From Perca fluviatilis (Eukaryota > Chordata > Actinopteri > Perciformes > Percidae): DNA of 64,000 bases. Positions 46,339-58,229 of this stretch are shown here, one piece after another. The stretch's first letter is position 1; each line of letters begins with the position of its first letter. Made by a program: the position numbers and the translations under genes. The notes under the pieces were generated by a model. That model ran no database searches and was not told the DNA's origin. It worked only from the letters and a program-made list of their open reading frames with translations. The stretch is taken from the NCBI RefSeq assembly GCF_010015445.1, contig NC_053119.1:9148050-9212049 (forward strand), written 5' to 3'.

Positions 46339-47528
46339 TAGGGATGGCTGACGCGAAACTTACGTTCCGAAGCTTTGTTGAGATCCCGAAGCGCAGATGT
46401 TTCGAAACACTGATCCGAAGCGTGATTCAAAACACCCATGTCACGTGACTACAGCTAAATGAAGCTTCGGAGTGTTTCACAAGTGTTTCGACAGGTGGTA
46501 TGGTCCACTGAATTAGAGTTTGATTGACAGGGTCTGGAACATATCACACAATCGCACATCTGTATAAAGTGAAGTCAATACAGCTTGACCTCTTGGGTTT
46601 TTGTGAGAGGAGTTTCATTTTGAGCTTGCGGATTTTTGGTGATAGTGACATTTATAGTGCGATTTGTTTAGTTATATTTAGGCTTACATTTAAATGTACA
46701 CATTGACTGATAGGCTAGAGACAGACAGAGTATACATACAGTGACACATTAATAGATAGATACATATATAGATAGATAAAAATGGAAGCTCCGTTTTCAT
46801 TTTCATTCAGAGCCACAAATGTCGACATCAGGCCCATCATATTCAACATCAACACCAGTAGAAACACAGGACAGTTTATGGGACCGCTTTGATGATCGTA
46901 TCCGTGAAACCAAGATGATACACAATGCTACAGCTGATGCCACAGTGGAAGTGAAAAAATACCTCAACTATGCGTTTATGCCCAGAACTCATGATCCCCT
47001 AACTTACTGGAAAGAGAGAGCAGTAATCTTTCCTCATTTGTATGTCCTTGCTAAAAAAAATATCTTTGCATGCCAGCAACAAGTGTCCCTTATGAGAGGA
47101 CTTTTTCAAAGGCTGGAGAAATTATCTGTAAAAAAAGAAGTAGGCTAAGTCCTTCCACAGCAGAGAAATTATTTTTGAATAAAAATCTATAAAAAAGTGA
47201 GACATTGTGGCTTGATTTCTTTTATAATAGCCTATTCATTTTTCATGACCAAAATAACATTATGCACAGTGAGGAGCCTACAAGCCTTACAAGCTTCACA
47301 TATTAGAAAATTACAATAATTTTTTTTTTTAATGGCTCGTTGTCAAGGTTGTTTCAGATCAACACCTGCAAGTGACCACTAGGTGTCATCGTTGAGACGG
47401 GTGTCGGATTGTTTCGAAGCCTCGACACAATATGGCACATTTGGCACAATATGGCACAATATGGCACAATATGGCACATTTGCTTCAAGGTTTCATTGTT
47501 TCACGAAGCCTCGATCTGCCCACCACTA
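46339..47528 (+). mobile_element. hAT element F, nested, with transposase remnant
   Basis: The 8-bp duplication GTCTCAGC lies at 46331-46338 and 47529-47536. The termini are TAGGGATGGCTGACGCGAAA and, on the other strand, TAGTGGTGGGCAGATCGAGG. The inner part contains a C-terminal hAT transposase piece and, near the right end, four copies of a CACAATATGG-type decamer at about 47424-47480. Confidence 0.92.
46819..47148 (+). pseudogene. hAT transposase C-terminal remnant
   Basis: 109 codons. The second half resembles the hAT dimerisation region: DPLTYWKERAVIFPHLYVLA, then AKKNIFACQQQVSLMRGLFQ where active relatives have a PATSVPSERVFS-like motif, then LEKLSVKKE. The signature is altered and the RNase H-like catalytic core is absent, so it is not functional. 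The ATG is probably not a native start. Confidence 0.8.
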
Positions 47529-48204
47529 GTCTCAGCCTGGCAACCCCCGTGAACTTCGAGTCTGGGCAGGAGGGGGCGGGGGAAACGACTCTCCAGTATT
47601 TTGAATTGGTAGTGCAGTAACTATTTTAACCGCTAGCTGCCAGTATTACATACAATATTACATATTGCACCTTTAAGGATTAAACCTTTATGTATGGGCA
47701 CCCACTCTACCAACTGAGCTATCCGGGCGGCCTTGTTGCTGGCTTTTTGTGCTAATAGGTTAGCTCGCTGAACAAGTCTGTTCCTGAGCAGCGGCTCTCA
47801 CTCGTAGGCAAATAACAAAAATCGGCCAAAAGTAGAAGAAAAATTTTGACGGACTCAGCCAATCACCGTTATATTTACAGTATCTTTATACAAGTAAAAA
47901 AAACTGTATATCCAGGGTTGTGGTCTGGTTGTGCTGTGCTAAAAATAGTGCAAAGAATACTGTAATAGACATCCCTGAAGTACATACTTGGAATAACCTC
48001 CTGGATGTCCATCCATCCATCCATCTATATATGCTTATCCTTTGCAGGGAGTACTTCTTTGATGTATCTTTTGTCCACCTTTAATTATTATAACAATGAC
48101 ATATACAATGCCATGCAATATTTAAATCTGTCATTTTCCAGTGATAGCTCTCTTTAATTATTCTTTATATGTCTTATAATTATTTATATATTTTTTATAT
48201 AATA

Positions 48205-48209
<5 letters not shown>

Positions 48210-48246
<37 letters not shown>
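48210..48246. repeat. (AT)n microsatellite
   Basis: About 18 AT units at 300 bp before exon 5. Confidence 0.95.
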
Positions 48247-48248
<2 letters not shown>

Positions 48249-48526
48249 ATTTGCTTGGTAAAGTGTAAAGACAGCCATTAACGATGCTCAGGCCTAATAT
48301 TGTTGTAGCCTCATGCATTAAATTCGGTCACTAAAGCTTTCGGTGCCGTAATCACGAGCCTACTTTAATCCTGAACAGCTTCTTTGCAGTGATTAGCGGA
48401 CGAGTGCCTTGCATTAATGGCAGTTGATGAGGGAGAAAAGCTTCTGTCATTGACTACTAATTTGTGTTTTGGCAGCCACAGACCTGCTGCTCAAGCCTTT
48501 CATCTCTTCTTTTCTCTTCTCTGCAG

Positions 48527-48566
48527 GTATGATTTAGACTGCAAGAGCGACAACCTCTCTAAACAC
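48527..48566 (+). CDS. cpne8: cpne8 exon 5 (C2A loop 3, 40 nt)
   Basis: Acceptor CAG at 48524-48526 after a pyrimidine tract, donor GTGAGT at 48567. It completes Leu92 and encodes YDLDCKSDNLSKH. Asp94 and Asp96 occupy the loop-3 calcium-ligand positions of C2 domains. Confidence 0.92.
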
Positions 48567-49275
48567 GTGAGTGTCTCCTTCACCTCAGCTGTTCATTCAT
48601 GGAGATATTATACAGCCAAATGTTTACCCTTCCAGTACAATAGCAGCCTGATATGAATCAGAATGTCAGAGGTAAGAATGGCGTAACAGGAACAATTGTG
48701 TTGGCCTTGAAACTCTCCTGGAGAAAATACCTTTCTGGCCCATACCAAAGACATTCAGAGGGTTTTTACACCACAGTTTCTGTCTCAGTAAAATCCTTCT
48801 GACCTGTGTGCTTTCTGTGTTTGTTAGCAGTAGTGCAAGACAATAAGATATGAAACTTTGAATTATTAACTGGTAACTGTTAACTACAGGTGTGGAGGTA
48901 GAGTGGTTAACTTTTTGAAAAGCTGTCAGAATAAGAACTAATAGCACTAATAGCAAGCTTTAAAGAAATAACAACTTTACTTTACTTTACTTTTTTTTTT
49001 TGTCTTTTCTCAATGAATGACTTGAAATACTGAATAATAAATGAAAATACTCTTGCCCTTTATTGACAATTACAGTATATATTAAATGGAAAAAAAAATA
49101 CATAAATACATTTTAAAAGGAGAAAAAGAAGAACAAAAACATCTAAACTCACAGCACAGTTTCCTTTACATTCCATCATCAAGACAGCCATCTCTGTTGT
49201 CGCATAGGATCTTTTATAATTTTCTTTTACAGTAGTAATTTTGTATCATGTAAAGTCATGTCATCAGCGTCTAAT

Positions 49276-49764
49276 TAGTCTCACGTTGCCAGACCTTCCT
49301 CCACAGCCCTGTGGAAGGAAGGTCTGGCTAGTCCACACAGCATTCCGGGATGGGAGAAAAACGCGCTCTGGGTTATTGGCATTTCTTTTAACCAATCACA
49401 ACCGTCTTGGGCGGCGCTAAGCGCCGTACGGAGCAATGGCGCCTCTGCAAAATAGCCTCGGGAGGGAACTTGTTTTGGTGGAACATGTGAACGTTCAAAA
49501 GTTGTTTTAGTCGTGCAACAGAAAACTCAGATTGGACAGATAGTCTAGCTAGCTGTCTGGATTTACCCTGCAGAGATCTGAGCAGTTAACCATAGTCCTC
49601 AGAAATCCACCGGAGTTTAAAATGCAAAGAAAACACAAAGAAAGCCCAAGGAAACGTATATCTGGCCTAAATGAGTGATATCCGGCCTAAATGAGTGAAA
49701 TCCGGCGGAATATCTGTTGGCAACAGAGCAATCCTGGAGTGGAACGTCATGGATGTAGACTAGG
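49276..49764 (-). mobile_element. Non-autonomous hAT-like element, copy 2
   Basis: It is the reverse-orientation relative of 56470-56937 and 8775-9375. The ends are TAGTCTCACGTTGCC (starting at 49276) and, on the other strand, CCTAGTCTACATCCATGACG. GTCTAAT flanks it at 49269-49275 and 49765-49771; seven identical bases suggest a decayed 8-bp duplication. It shows the empty site for the 9032-9259 insertion. Confidence 0.82.
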
Positions 49765-50150
49765 GTCTAATGAACTCAATACATCGTGACCAGACGTGTA
49801 CATTTATCTTGGTGTACTCTGAGGGAGTATGACAATTTCTCCATTATATATGTTTGATTAAATATCTCTATGCAATTTAGCCATTTACAAGTTATGTTTT
49901 TCTTTTTAGGTTTCTTGCTAAATGTTTTAGGCGCAAATTAATGAATGGATTTGCTCCAAGAGATGCTTGACTAAATCAATGACTTGTTGGTTCATTTTAT
50001 GTCGATTTCATCATCAGCTAATCCACTAATCTGGTTAAAATAGGTGCCTTTTTAATTTAACAAAGAGGGGACATTGGAATAAAAACATTTTGTAGCTCTG
50101 GGCTTTCAGCACTGACTTCAAGAGTGATAGATAGCTCGTCAAACTTTGAG

Positions 50151-50290
50151 GGTTGGCAGTAGCTCAGTCCGTAGGGAGTTGGGTTGGGAGGAGGTGGGTT
50201 GCTGATTCAAGTCCCTGTATGGATTGTGGACTGGTAGCTCGAGAGATTCCTCGGCACTGCCAAGAGCACCTTGGCGTCAATCGTAAAAGG
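50151..50290 (+). mobile_element. tRNA-derived SINE, second family
   Basis: The A-box region is CAGTAGCTCAGTCCGTAGGG and the B-box region TGCTGATTCAAGTCC, followed by the body words GTGGACTGGTAGCTCGAGAG and CACTGCCAAGAGCACCTTGG. The 89-codon frame through it is not a gene. Confidence 0.8.
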
Positions 50291-52214
50291 TATAAATCAA
50301 TCAAAAAAGGTATAAATAAGAAAATTAAACACCATCAGGTAGGAAATGGAAGTGAACATCTACAATTTGACAGGCTTTTTTCAAGTCTAAAACACATAAA
50401 TGTTAGAGACAAGTGTCTTTAATAAAGCAATGAGATTATGTCAGCTTGCAGTTTGCAGTTGTGCAAACGGCCTGCATGCCCTCCTGCCCTCCTGCCACTG
50501 CTGCTGATGGATTGCAGGTTAAAGTTACTCCCAAACACTATTCAGCAAGCCTGTCTTGGTCAAGCCATCTTGATTTAAAACCTGTAACTTCCGATTGTAC
50601 TGCCCTTTAGCTCCATCCTTCACTTCCAGTGCACCCAGAAGCCCCAGCAGCACCCTGCTCCAGTTCTGTCTATAACCTGGGCTCTATCTCCACCCCCAGC
50701 CCTCTTCCTATTACCCGGCTTCATACTCATTGCCAACTGCAGGCAGTTCTTTTCCTCAGCCTCAACCCCAGCGTGCCCCCGGGCTTCTACTGAGAGCGCT
50801 GAGCAATGTGAGCCTAGCGACTCCCTCGCAACATGAAGGCTGAGGACGCTTGGATGCGCCCTGTCGTCGCTGTGGATGTGTGGGATTGGAGATCTGGCAC
50901 GCAGTGATGGCTCCATTGTCAAGGCACAGTCAATCCCCAGTCGCTTTAAATAACAGAAACTAGAGGGGGGAAAGTACAGTATCTTTCTTGGCAGCATTAA
51001 TGGCAGCAGTTGAGGATTTCTTCCTCTTTCCTTCACAGCAGATGTTTTCCTGTGCCATATGGTTTTCATACCTTGTGCAGATATGGCTGCAGGGGAATAT
51101 ATGCAAAGACAGAGCATACAGTACAATCTAATTTAGGGCTGTGTATCTTGTTGTTGTAGATGAAGTGGATGTTGCATTTTTATTCTGACAGATGCTTGTT
51201 ACGGCCCTGTGCACAATCCTTTATTTTTTATTTTGGTGGTAAAATATACCAATATCCTTCCTACAAACACTAATCTAATTTCAAAGTCTTCATTCATTAT
51301 TTTAAACTTGATGGTTAGCAAATGAATCCAGGCAGAGAAGTATCTTCTTTGTTTGCAGGCACTAATTAAATTAACTGGTTGTGTGTTCCCTCACGACTAT
51401 TTGAAAGCAATCAGGGTTTTACTGCAAACTTGTATTCCCCTTATTAAATGCTGTAAAAGCACATGTATGTAAAACAACCTATTACAAGGTTTTGTGCCAT
51501 TTTCATTTTTGATAGACTGTTCAAAATGTGAGGCAAAAAAGACTTCACCAGACTTGAGCCCAGGGCATCACTGGACTTTAAACAGTAATTTCCAATCTGG
51601 GGTCAGGACCCCTCTAAGGGATCTGAAGATAAATGTAAGGGGTTGTGAGATGATGCTACACAAACTTAATTGTTTTTAAGCATATCTTGTCCTTTTTTTC
51701 CTTTTTGAAATGTTGAATATTTACCTCCCTTTTTAGAAGGAAATCTGAGAAGTTTAGAGATACCCATGCTTTATGCATCCTGTAATGCGGGGTAGCAACA
51801 GAAACGGCTCATTTTAGGGGGTTTACAAGCCAAAAGAAGGTTTGGTCTTAAAAGGATGTTCTGGTATTTGTCAACACTGGTTCTATTTCAATATTATGAC
51901 TGTTGGTGGTTTGGATTTTAGTCCTCACCACCTAAATGTTTGCGAAACGCAGACTCTGACAAAAACAGAATTTGACAGTGTGCTTCAACAGCTACAGTGA
52001 TTTCCAAGGGACTACTTTCTATTATAGCTTTTGGTCTGACTGAAAAACAAGTGTTTGATGTGATCTCTGAGATTTTAAGTTTTTGGGTTGTATGCACATT
52101 TTTTTTTGTAATGTACAATCTTTAACATTTTAACTGTACTTTTTTTTATTTGAGATATTCTGGGCATTTTATATATTTAGTTTTTATTGTTTTGAGATAT
52201 TTATATCAATGGGT

Positions 52215-52217
<3 letters not shown>

Positions 52218-52274
<57 letters not shown>
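52218..52274. repeat. (AT)n microsatellite
   Basis: About 28 perfect AT units. Confidence 0.96.
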
Positions 52275-52276
<2 letters not shown>

Positions 52277-52968
52277 CACTATGAGTCATATTTTTGTCAA
52301 TTATGACTGATGATTACATTTTAATGAATGGTAACCCTGCACACACTCCATACCAAAACATGTTAAACTTCAAGAAGGAATCTAAGACTTGTGGGATTTA
52401 TCTGTGATCTTTTTTTTACTAGAGATACCCTTCTAACCTCCATTTTTTTTCCTGCCACCACTGAGCCTGTTAATGTGAGGCCCCCTTAGCCTCTGGTCTG
52501 AGATATCTGAGGCGTAGCAGGCGCTGGGATGGGGCTGCTAGCTAGCAGCACATTTCTTATGGAAAGGCCAGAGCATTTTTGTCATCTCCTTTTGTTTCGA
52601 GACCTCGGCATGGGGAAAAATTTGCTCAGCACCCGCAAAGATCTTTAGAGCAGCTTTCTGCCCGCCGGACTCAACACGGCTCATCTGTCAAGCACTTTTA
52701 CACACACACACACACACTGACTGACTGTACATGCACGCTTACTAACGCACACATGCACACACAATCTTGTGGGGGAGGCCTCAGTAGCAGTGCGTGAACA
52801 AACCCTCCTTGCCTGTTGTAAACAGACTTTTATACCCCCCTCTTCTATCTCTGCTCTTTGCTCTTCTTGCTGCCAAAGGCTCTTCCTCCCCAAACTGAAT
52901 TCTGTCTTATCGTCACCCTACAGTGATCAACAAGGACACGGGACCTGCTGCAATGTGCAAAATATAGG

Positions 52969-52970
<2 letters not shown>

Positions 52971-53026
<56 letters not shown>
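52971..53026. repeat. (AT)n microsatellite
   Basis: About 28 perfect AT units, 700 bp after the previous tract; the YIYIYI frames across it are artefacts. Confidence 0.96.
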
Positions 53027-53030
<4 letters not shown>

Positions 53031-53208
53031 AAGAGAAAGAAAGCCAACAATATGACTCTTTGTTACAAGACAAACATTGAACTCAGACCATGAAGAACTT
53101 GAAATACTTATACAACTAGCTATTATTCCAAGACTTATTTTTTGTGTTCTGTATGCCTCTGTAGTGTTCACATTATGTGCATAAATTGCACATAATGCAC
53201 ATCTTTAA

Positions 53209-53999
53209 AGCTACATTTTGTAAGAATTTCTCCCATCTAGCGCTGAAATTGTATATGACAACCAACTGAATATTACTTTCTAGATACTTTCCATTCCAAA
53301 TGCGTTTTAACTGCTACGGTGGCCGAACCTGAAATTAGCTCTTAGTATCTCCATCGTTTACACGCAGCTGTTCTAGCCACTCCAATATTAACTTTGGTCT
53401 TGTTGCTTTGCCTGTCGCGTTGTCGTTTTAATTCTCTTTTTCGCTTCCCTGGCGAGTAATATCCCCCTGGCATTCGTCACGGTGCGGGGTGCCACTGAGT
53501 GTAAAAGGGTGAAAGGCGGAGGTATGTACTGTGGCCCTGAAGTGCAAATCACAACAGCAAATAGAAAAACGCAACAGCAAATCCTAAAACACAACGGCAA
53601 ATAGGAAAACACGACAGCAATGACCTTTTCCGGTAGAAGTTAATGCTGTTTATGATTTGTTGAAGTGTTTTCCTATTTGCCGTTTTGTTTTCCTATTTGC
53701 CATTGTGTTTTATGATTTGATATATATGATATTTGCTGTTGTGATTTGCACTTCAGGGCCACCGTAAAGATGTCCTTCTTTGGCTAATGTATTTTAAAGA
53801 TGGAGGCGCAACATGCCAGCCGTCATTCGAGCAACTCACCCATATGTATTCTGAATGATTCTAAATGGCAGATTCTACGCTTACGAGAATACTTTGATTA
53901 GATGGTGGAAGTAATTGCACATGAATGATCACATATTTGTGAAAGAACAAAGGGTTTTTTGCTAAGAAGCAACTCAAAATTAAATTACACAGTGTAGGT
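53209..53999. mobile_element. TTAA-flanked element (Kolobok-like) with nested MITE
   Basis: TTAA at 53205-53208 and 54000-54003. The termini are AGCTACATTTTGTAA and, on the other strand, ACCTACACTGTGTAA. A partial copy without the insert is at 14900-15264. Without the 236-bp insert the element is about 553 bp. No open frame. Confidence 0.85.
53529..53764. mobile_element. TA-flanked palindromic MITE, 236 bp
   Basis: The ends are CTGTGGCCCTGAAGTGCAAA and, on the other strand, CGGTGGCCCTGAAGTGCAAA, with TA at 53527-53528 and 53765-53766. The arms continue with CACAACAGCAAATA words repeated several times. It is absent from the related copy at 14900-15264. Confidence 0.88.
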
Positions 54000-54122
54000 T
54001 TAATAAACAGCTTTCTCTTTGTTTCTGTCCCTGTTGATCTGTATCATGGTCATTTGATAATCACATAACTGGCTCACTGCTGTTTGTCTTGATTGACGAA
54101 GATATTGTGATAAAAAGTGGCA

Positions 54123-54462
54123 GAATAGCTGCAAGTAACAATTATTTTCATTAAAGGTTAATTAAGTGATTAATTAATCAATAAATAATTTTGTTTATAA
54201 AATGTCAGAAAATTGTGAAAAATATCCCTTGTAATTTCTCAGAGCCCAAGATGACTGTTGATTGATTTATCCAACCAACAGAACAAAACCTAAGAATATT
54301 GAGTTTACTATCATATTTGACAAAGAAAAGAATCAAATCATCACATCTGAAAACCTGGAACCAGAGAATGTTGACCGAAATGATTAACAAAATGTGAAAA
54401 CAGTCGATGAGTAACTATCTTTCGATCGATTAATTGACTAACTGACTAATCATTTCAGCTGT
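54123..54462 (+). mobile_element. hAT-like MITE, TTAGGGCTGCAAC family
   Basis: It is flanked by AAGTGGCA at 54115-54122 and 54463-54470. The left end is GAATAGCTGCAAGTAAC and the right end the complement of ACAGCTGAAATGATTAG. Internal words (CCCAAGATGACTGTTG, CAACCAACAGAACAAAAC) match the cluster at 11-12.9 kb in the same orientation. Confidence 0.85.
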
Positions 54463-54817
54463 AAGTGGCAAAATATTAAATAAAAAGTTGTTAGAATTTT
54501 GAAATAAAACTGCTGGAATTAAATACAAATGATTCACTTATGAGAATGAGCAGAAACCAATATTATTTTACAATTTCATAGCTATATGTAATGTCTTATT
54601 AATTAATTTAATATGAAACATTTTGAGTTTCCATTATGGGAACCCTACTTTTAGCTGTTTTTGTGTGTTTGAATCAACCTTATATGCTAAATGAAGAAAT
54701 ATATACAGTATATGTATATATGTGTGTATATATATAAAGATCTTAATGAATGTTTCTCCCAGCTCTTCCACCTCTAAATGTTTCTTTATTTCTGTGTTTA
54801 TTTTTTCACACATTTAG

Positions 54818-54894
54818 GACTTCCTGGGCCAGGCGTTCTGTACGCTGGGCGAGATAGTCGGCTCCCTGGGAAGCCGCTTGGAAAAACCTTTGAT
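54818..54894 (+). CDS. cpne8: cpne8 exon 6 (end of C2A, linker)
   Basis: Acceptor TAG at 54815-54817, donor GTAAGT at 54895. It encodes DFLGQAFCTLGEIVGS and SRLEKPL, ending two bases into an Ile codon. It is highly conserved in wording with copine-5/8/9. Confidence 0.92.
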
Positions 54895-55802
54895 GTAAGT
54901 AGTATATCATGCACAGAGGAAAACAAACAAACACACTCACTGCTATTTTAATTAGACACTCATAATTGAAAGCGAATGGGAAAAAGGCTTGTATTGCATT
55001 ACTCTAAGCAGAGAGCCACTGTCGTTAGGGGCAACAAAAAGCAGTTTGGGCTTAGGTTCCGATTTTAGATTCAGTTCCATTCAGTGGTGTGAATTGAAAA
55101 TCAGCATGTCATTTTAAGATCACTTGCTTTGAAGGGAAGCAGAGCAGGGGCATGAAAACAAGCCAAGATGTTGATGAAAGCGTACACTGTCTCCATCAGC
55201 CAAATGAGATGAATAGTTAAACAGCAGCAGGCCTAATGACAGACTGTAAACATGTCGGGATGGTAAACAGCGTGTAGTGAAAAGGGACAGTTCACCCAAA
55301 GGGAAGATGTCAGTGGTGAGCTCCCAGCTCCATTTATAAACCTAAACTGAACTGAAGCCTCAACTGAAGCCTTAAGAAATAATCTGAATAAATGTCAGAT
55401 TTTTGCTCTCTAGTATAACAAAATAGTTAAACCTGTAGCCAGTTCATGAAATATTTCACTTTTGTGGCTCTTTGTGTGGTTATTCTAAGTTTAGAGACAC
55501 CTTCTAGTGCACAGGAATTCCCCTTTCACTCTTCCCATCATTTTTCCAATCACTCTAATATCAACTATCTAATATTGAGAAAAATTCCAGAAAAATCTTG
55601 AAGAGACAAAGACATGTATTGTACACAGAAATGCAAATGTCATCAACATAAGGTTTGCTGATACACAATTAAAGATTACTTAGAGTAGGGGTGAGAGTCA
55701 AATATCAATCATTTCTCAATACTGACCGAACTGTCAGTAGTATCAAAAACTACAGTGTCACAAAAAGTGGGCACCAAAGGCTTGGTCTTCTCAGTCATGT
55801 AT

Positions 55803-56060
55803 AAATGTAAATGGATTGTTTTTATATAGCGCTTTTCTAGTCTTAACGACTAGTCAAAGCGCTTTAACATAGTACAGGAACCATTCACACACTGTGGCCG
55901 AGGCTGCTGTACAAGGTGCCACCTGCTCATCAGATAAACATTCACACACATTCAGTGTCTTGCCCAAGGACACTTCGGCATGGAACTGCAGGGTCAGGGA
56001 TCGAACCACCAACCTTCCAATTGGCAGGCGACCTCTCTACCACTTAGCCACAGCCGCCCC
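55803..56060 (-). mobile_element. tRNA-derived SINE, third family, - strand
   Basis: On the - strand it begins GGGGCGGCTGTGGCTAAGTG and has the B-box GTGGTTCGATCCC, then CCTTGGGCAAGACACTGA and the tail AAAGCGCTATATAAAAACAA. The order is that of a common fish SINE whose tail resembles a LINE. Right end at the CCGCCCC near 56060; left end approximate. Confidence 0.82.
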
Positions 56061-56469
56061 GTTTACTTAGTCTCTGAGATGACGTCGCCTGATATGAAAC
56101 CTGATTTTAATAGTTTTGATAATGTTGTGTTGTATTGTGTTTAATCAAAAGTCCTATACAGTTGTCTGTGTTAAGACATGATTAAATAGTGAGGGTTTTT
56201 ATAGAAAAATGTCAGGTAAATATGTGTTTGTATGTATGTGTTTCATACAGGTTAGTGCAGTTCAAAAAGCTTTACAGGTGACTGAAAATGTAACAATATA
56301 AAGAATAAAACAGTAAAACAATTCAAGTATAGAGATATATAATTAACATATATATAATATTATATAATAGTAGAAATAAAAAAACATGAAAACAATCAAA
56401 TATACAAAAGACAATAAAAATAATAAAAACATAAGACAACTAATAAAACTATACTGTAATTACTGCATA

Positions 56470-56937
56470 CCTAGTCTATATCCACGACGTTCCTCTTCCG
56501 GGATTGCTCTCGTGACAAAGAGTGACATCCGGCGGAATGTCCGCCAAATGTCACTCTTTTCAGACGTCCGCTTTCTTTGTGTTGTAATTCTAAACTCCGG
56601 TGGATTTCTGAGGACTATGGTTAACTGCTCCTCAGATCTCTGCAGGGTAAATCCAGACAGCTAGCTAGACTATCTGTCCAATCTGAGCTTTCTGTTGCAC
56701 GACTAAAACAACTTTTGAACGTTCACATGTTCCACCAAAACAAGTTCCTTCCCGAGGCTATTTTGCAGCGGCACCGTGGCTCCGCTTGGCGCTTAGCACC
56801 GCCTAAGACGATGGTGATTGGTTTAACGAAAATTCCCAATAAACCAGAGCACATTTTTCTCCCTACCCCGGAATGCTGTGTGGACTAGCCAGACGCTCCT
56901 CTGCAGCGCTGTGGAGGAAGGTCTGGCAATGTGAGAA
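56470..56937 (+). mobile_element. Non-autonomous hAT-like element, copy 3
   Basis: It is flanked by TACTGCATA at 56461-56469 and 56938-56946 (nine identical bases, so an 8-bp duplication with one chance match). The ends are CCTAGTCTATATCCACG and the complement of TTCTCACATTGCC. It is the most complete + copy of the family and shows the uninterrupted CCACCAAAACAAG site. Confidence 0.85.
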
Positions 56938-57362
56938 TACTGCATAACCATCATCCCAAAAATAAAAAGGAACCCATAAAACTTTGACATTTTGTAAAGA
57001 ATGCAACCTGATTTTAGAAAAAAATCACTCTATTAGCAAACTTCATCCACACCAAGAAAAGTTATTGCTCACACACAACAAATACACTTTCTGAGGGGAG
57101 ACATTTTACTCTTAAACCCATCAAAGGCTCCTCATAAGACATGGCCCAAGTTCTCCAAAATAAAACAGAGAAATCTTTATTAAAGCACAACCCATAATAT
57201 GGAGTGTCTTATATTATCTCAGCTCTCTTTCTCACACAGCAGAACTGCAGCATCTTTTTCAACTTACTGAAGAGAACAATTTGTTGTTGCTTTTGTTTTC
57301 CTCCTGAGGCAGCGAGCCATCAGTAGTCTGACCCTCGCCTCATCCCCTGTCCTCCAGTGTCC

Positions 57363-57366
<4 letters not shown>

Positions 57367-57405
<39 letters not shown>

Positions 57406-57420
57406 GTGTGTGCGCGTGCG
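57367..57420. repeat. (TG)n microsatellite
   Basis: About 25 TG units with CG interruptions. Another tract of about 18 units lies at 57638-57674, and an AT tract at 57848-57881. Confidence 0.93.
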
Positions 57421-57638
57421 TGCATGTGGAATCAATGAATGGGCCTGCTGAAGAATGACACAAGAAATATGATGTAAAAATGTGTTGATGTCGCAGAGTT
57501 ATGTAATCACCTCGGCCTGCACTCATTCATTTGTTGTGTGTGTGTGTTTGTTGTGTCTGTGCATACCCGCATGTTTTATTTTTGATCCGTTTTTAGATGT
57601 GGAGATGTTTTTAGATAGTCTTTATTATTTAGTAATGC

Positions 57639-57677
<39 letters not shown>

Positions 57678-57843
57678 TACTCCCTCCGCTGCCTCCAAGT
57701 GAAACCAAAAAAAAACACATTTTACTGTAAGTCAAAAGCATCACACTTCTGCTCAGTCGAGTGGTGGCACATCACAAAACTAAAGAGCAACAAAGACGAA
57801 AAAACAAAAAACATTATGTCACGGTTTGTGTACAATGAATCTG

Positions 57844-57884
<41 letters not shown>

Positions 57885-58229
57885 CTTTAGTGACTAAAAG
57901 GTCATTTCACAGTACAGTCTGTGTCACAGAAATCTGTCATTAACTTTGTTTAGTTGCTGCTTTTGGGTGACCCTCACTGACAAAGCTTTTGGCAGATCAT
58001 GTATCCAGGTGCAATTTTAGGACTCTTTAAATCACTTTCTTACCATTGTGACTTTTACATTTTTAGTAGTAAATAGTGAACTGCTTTTCTGGAACATTGG
58101 CATTCATCCAGACTGGGAAATAGGACCACTTGCGTATCAAAGCAAACCAGACAATTAACAAGTGAAGAAATCACTATGTGTATTCACAAGTACACATCCA
58201 TAAAAAAAACAGTGTTAGATTGTCTGTGT

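Larger units (their letters stand above)
45041..47672. mobile_element. TTAA-flanked element (Kolobok-like) inside a SINE
   Basis: TTAA at 45037-45040 and 47673-47676. The termini are AGGTCCAATATGTAATATT and, on the other strand, AGGTGCAATATGTAATATT. Without the nested hAT and one TSD copy (1198 bp) it is about 1.43 kb. No transposase is apparent. A 58-bp tandem repeat lies inside (46148-46305). Confidence 0.9.
44990..47736 (-). mobile_element. tRNA-derived SINE, split by a 2.6-kb TTAA element
   Basis: The pieces are about 44990-45040 and 47677-47736. On the - strand they supply GGATAGCTCAGTTGGTAGAG (A-box side) and the B-box side GGTTCAACTCCAACC. Joined at the single TTAA they match the SINE at 34062-34171 without a gap, where the corresponding bases are TCAA. 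This is therefore the oldest layer of the nest. Confidence 0.85.
36791..48526 (+). other. cpne8: cpne8 intron 4 (11.7 kb)
   Basis: Content: nested hAT pair (37211-38463), TG/CA-rich stretch 38.9-39.6 kb, LINE tail (41736-41958), repeat piece 42385-42545, CT/T tract (42601-42712), CA tract (43018-43071), hAT MITE (44331-44884) and a triple nest (44990-47736). The stretches 39610-41730, 43080-44320 and 47740-48520 hold nothing else I recognise apart from an AT tract at 48210-48246. Confidence 0.7.
48567..54817 (+). other. cpne8: cpne8 intron 5 (6.3 kb)
   Basis: Content: hAT-like MITE (49276-49764), SINE (50151-50290), repeat-like stretch around 51846-52040, AT tracts at 52218-52274 and 52971-53026, TTAA element (53209-53999) with a nested MITE, and a hAT MITE (54123-54462). 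The 168-codon - strand frame at 50620-51126 has no family resemblance. The remainder (48570-49260, 50300-51840, 52280-52960) shows nothing I can name. Confidence 0.7.

Noticed and set aside
50620..51126. 168-codon frame on the - strand
   Set aside because: Intronic, without a domain pattern, codon bias or splice evidence; ordinary chance length in GC-richer sequence.
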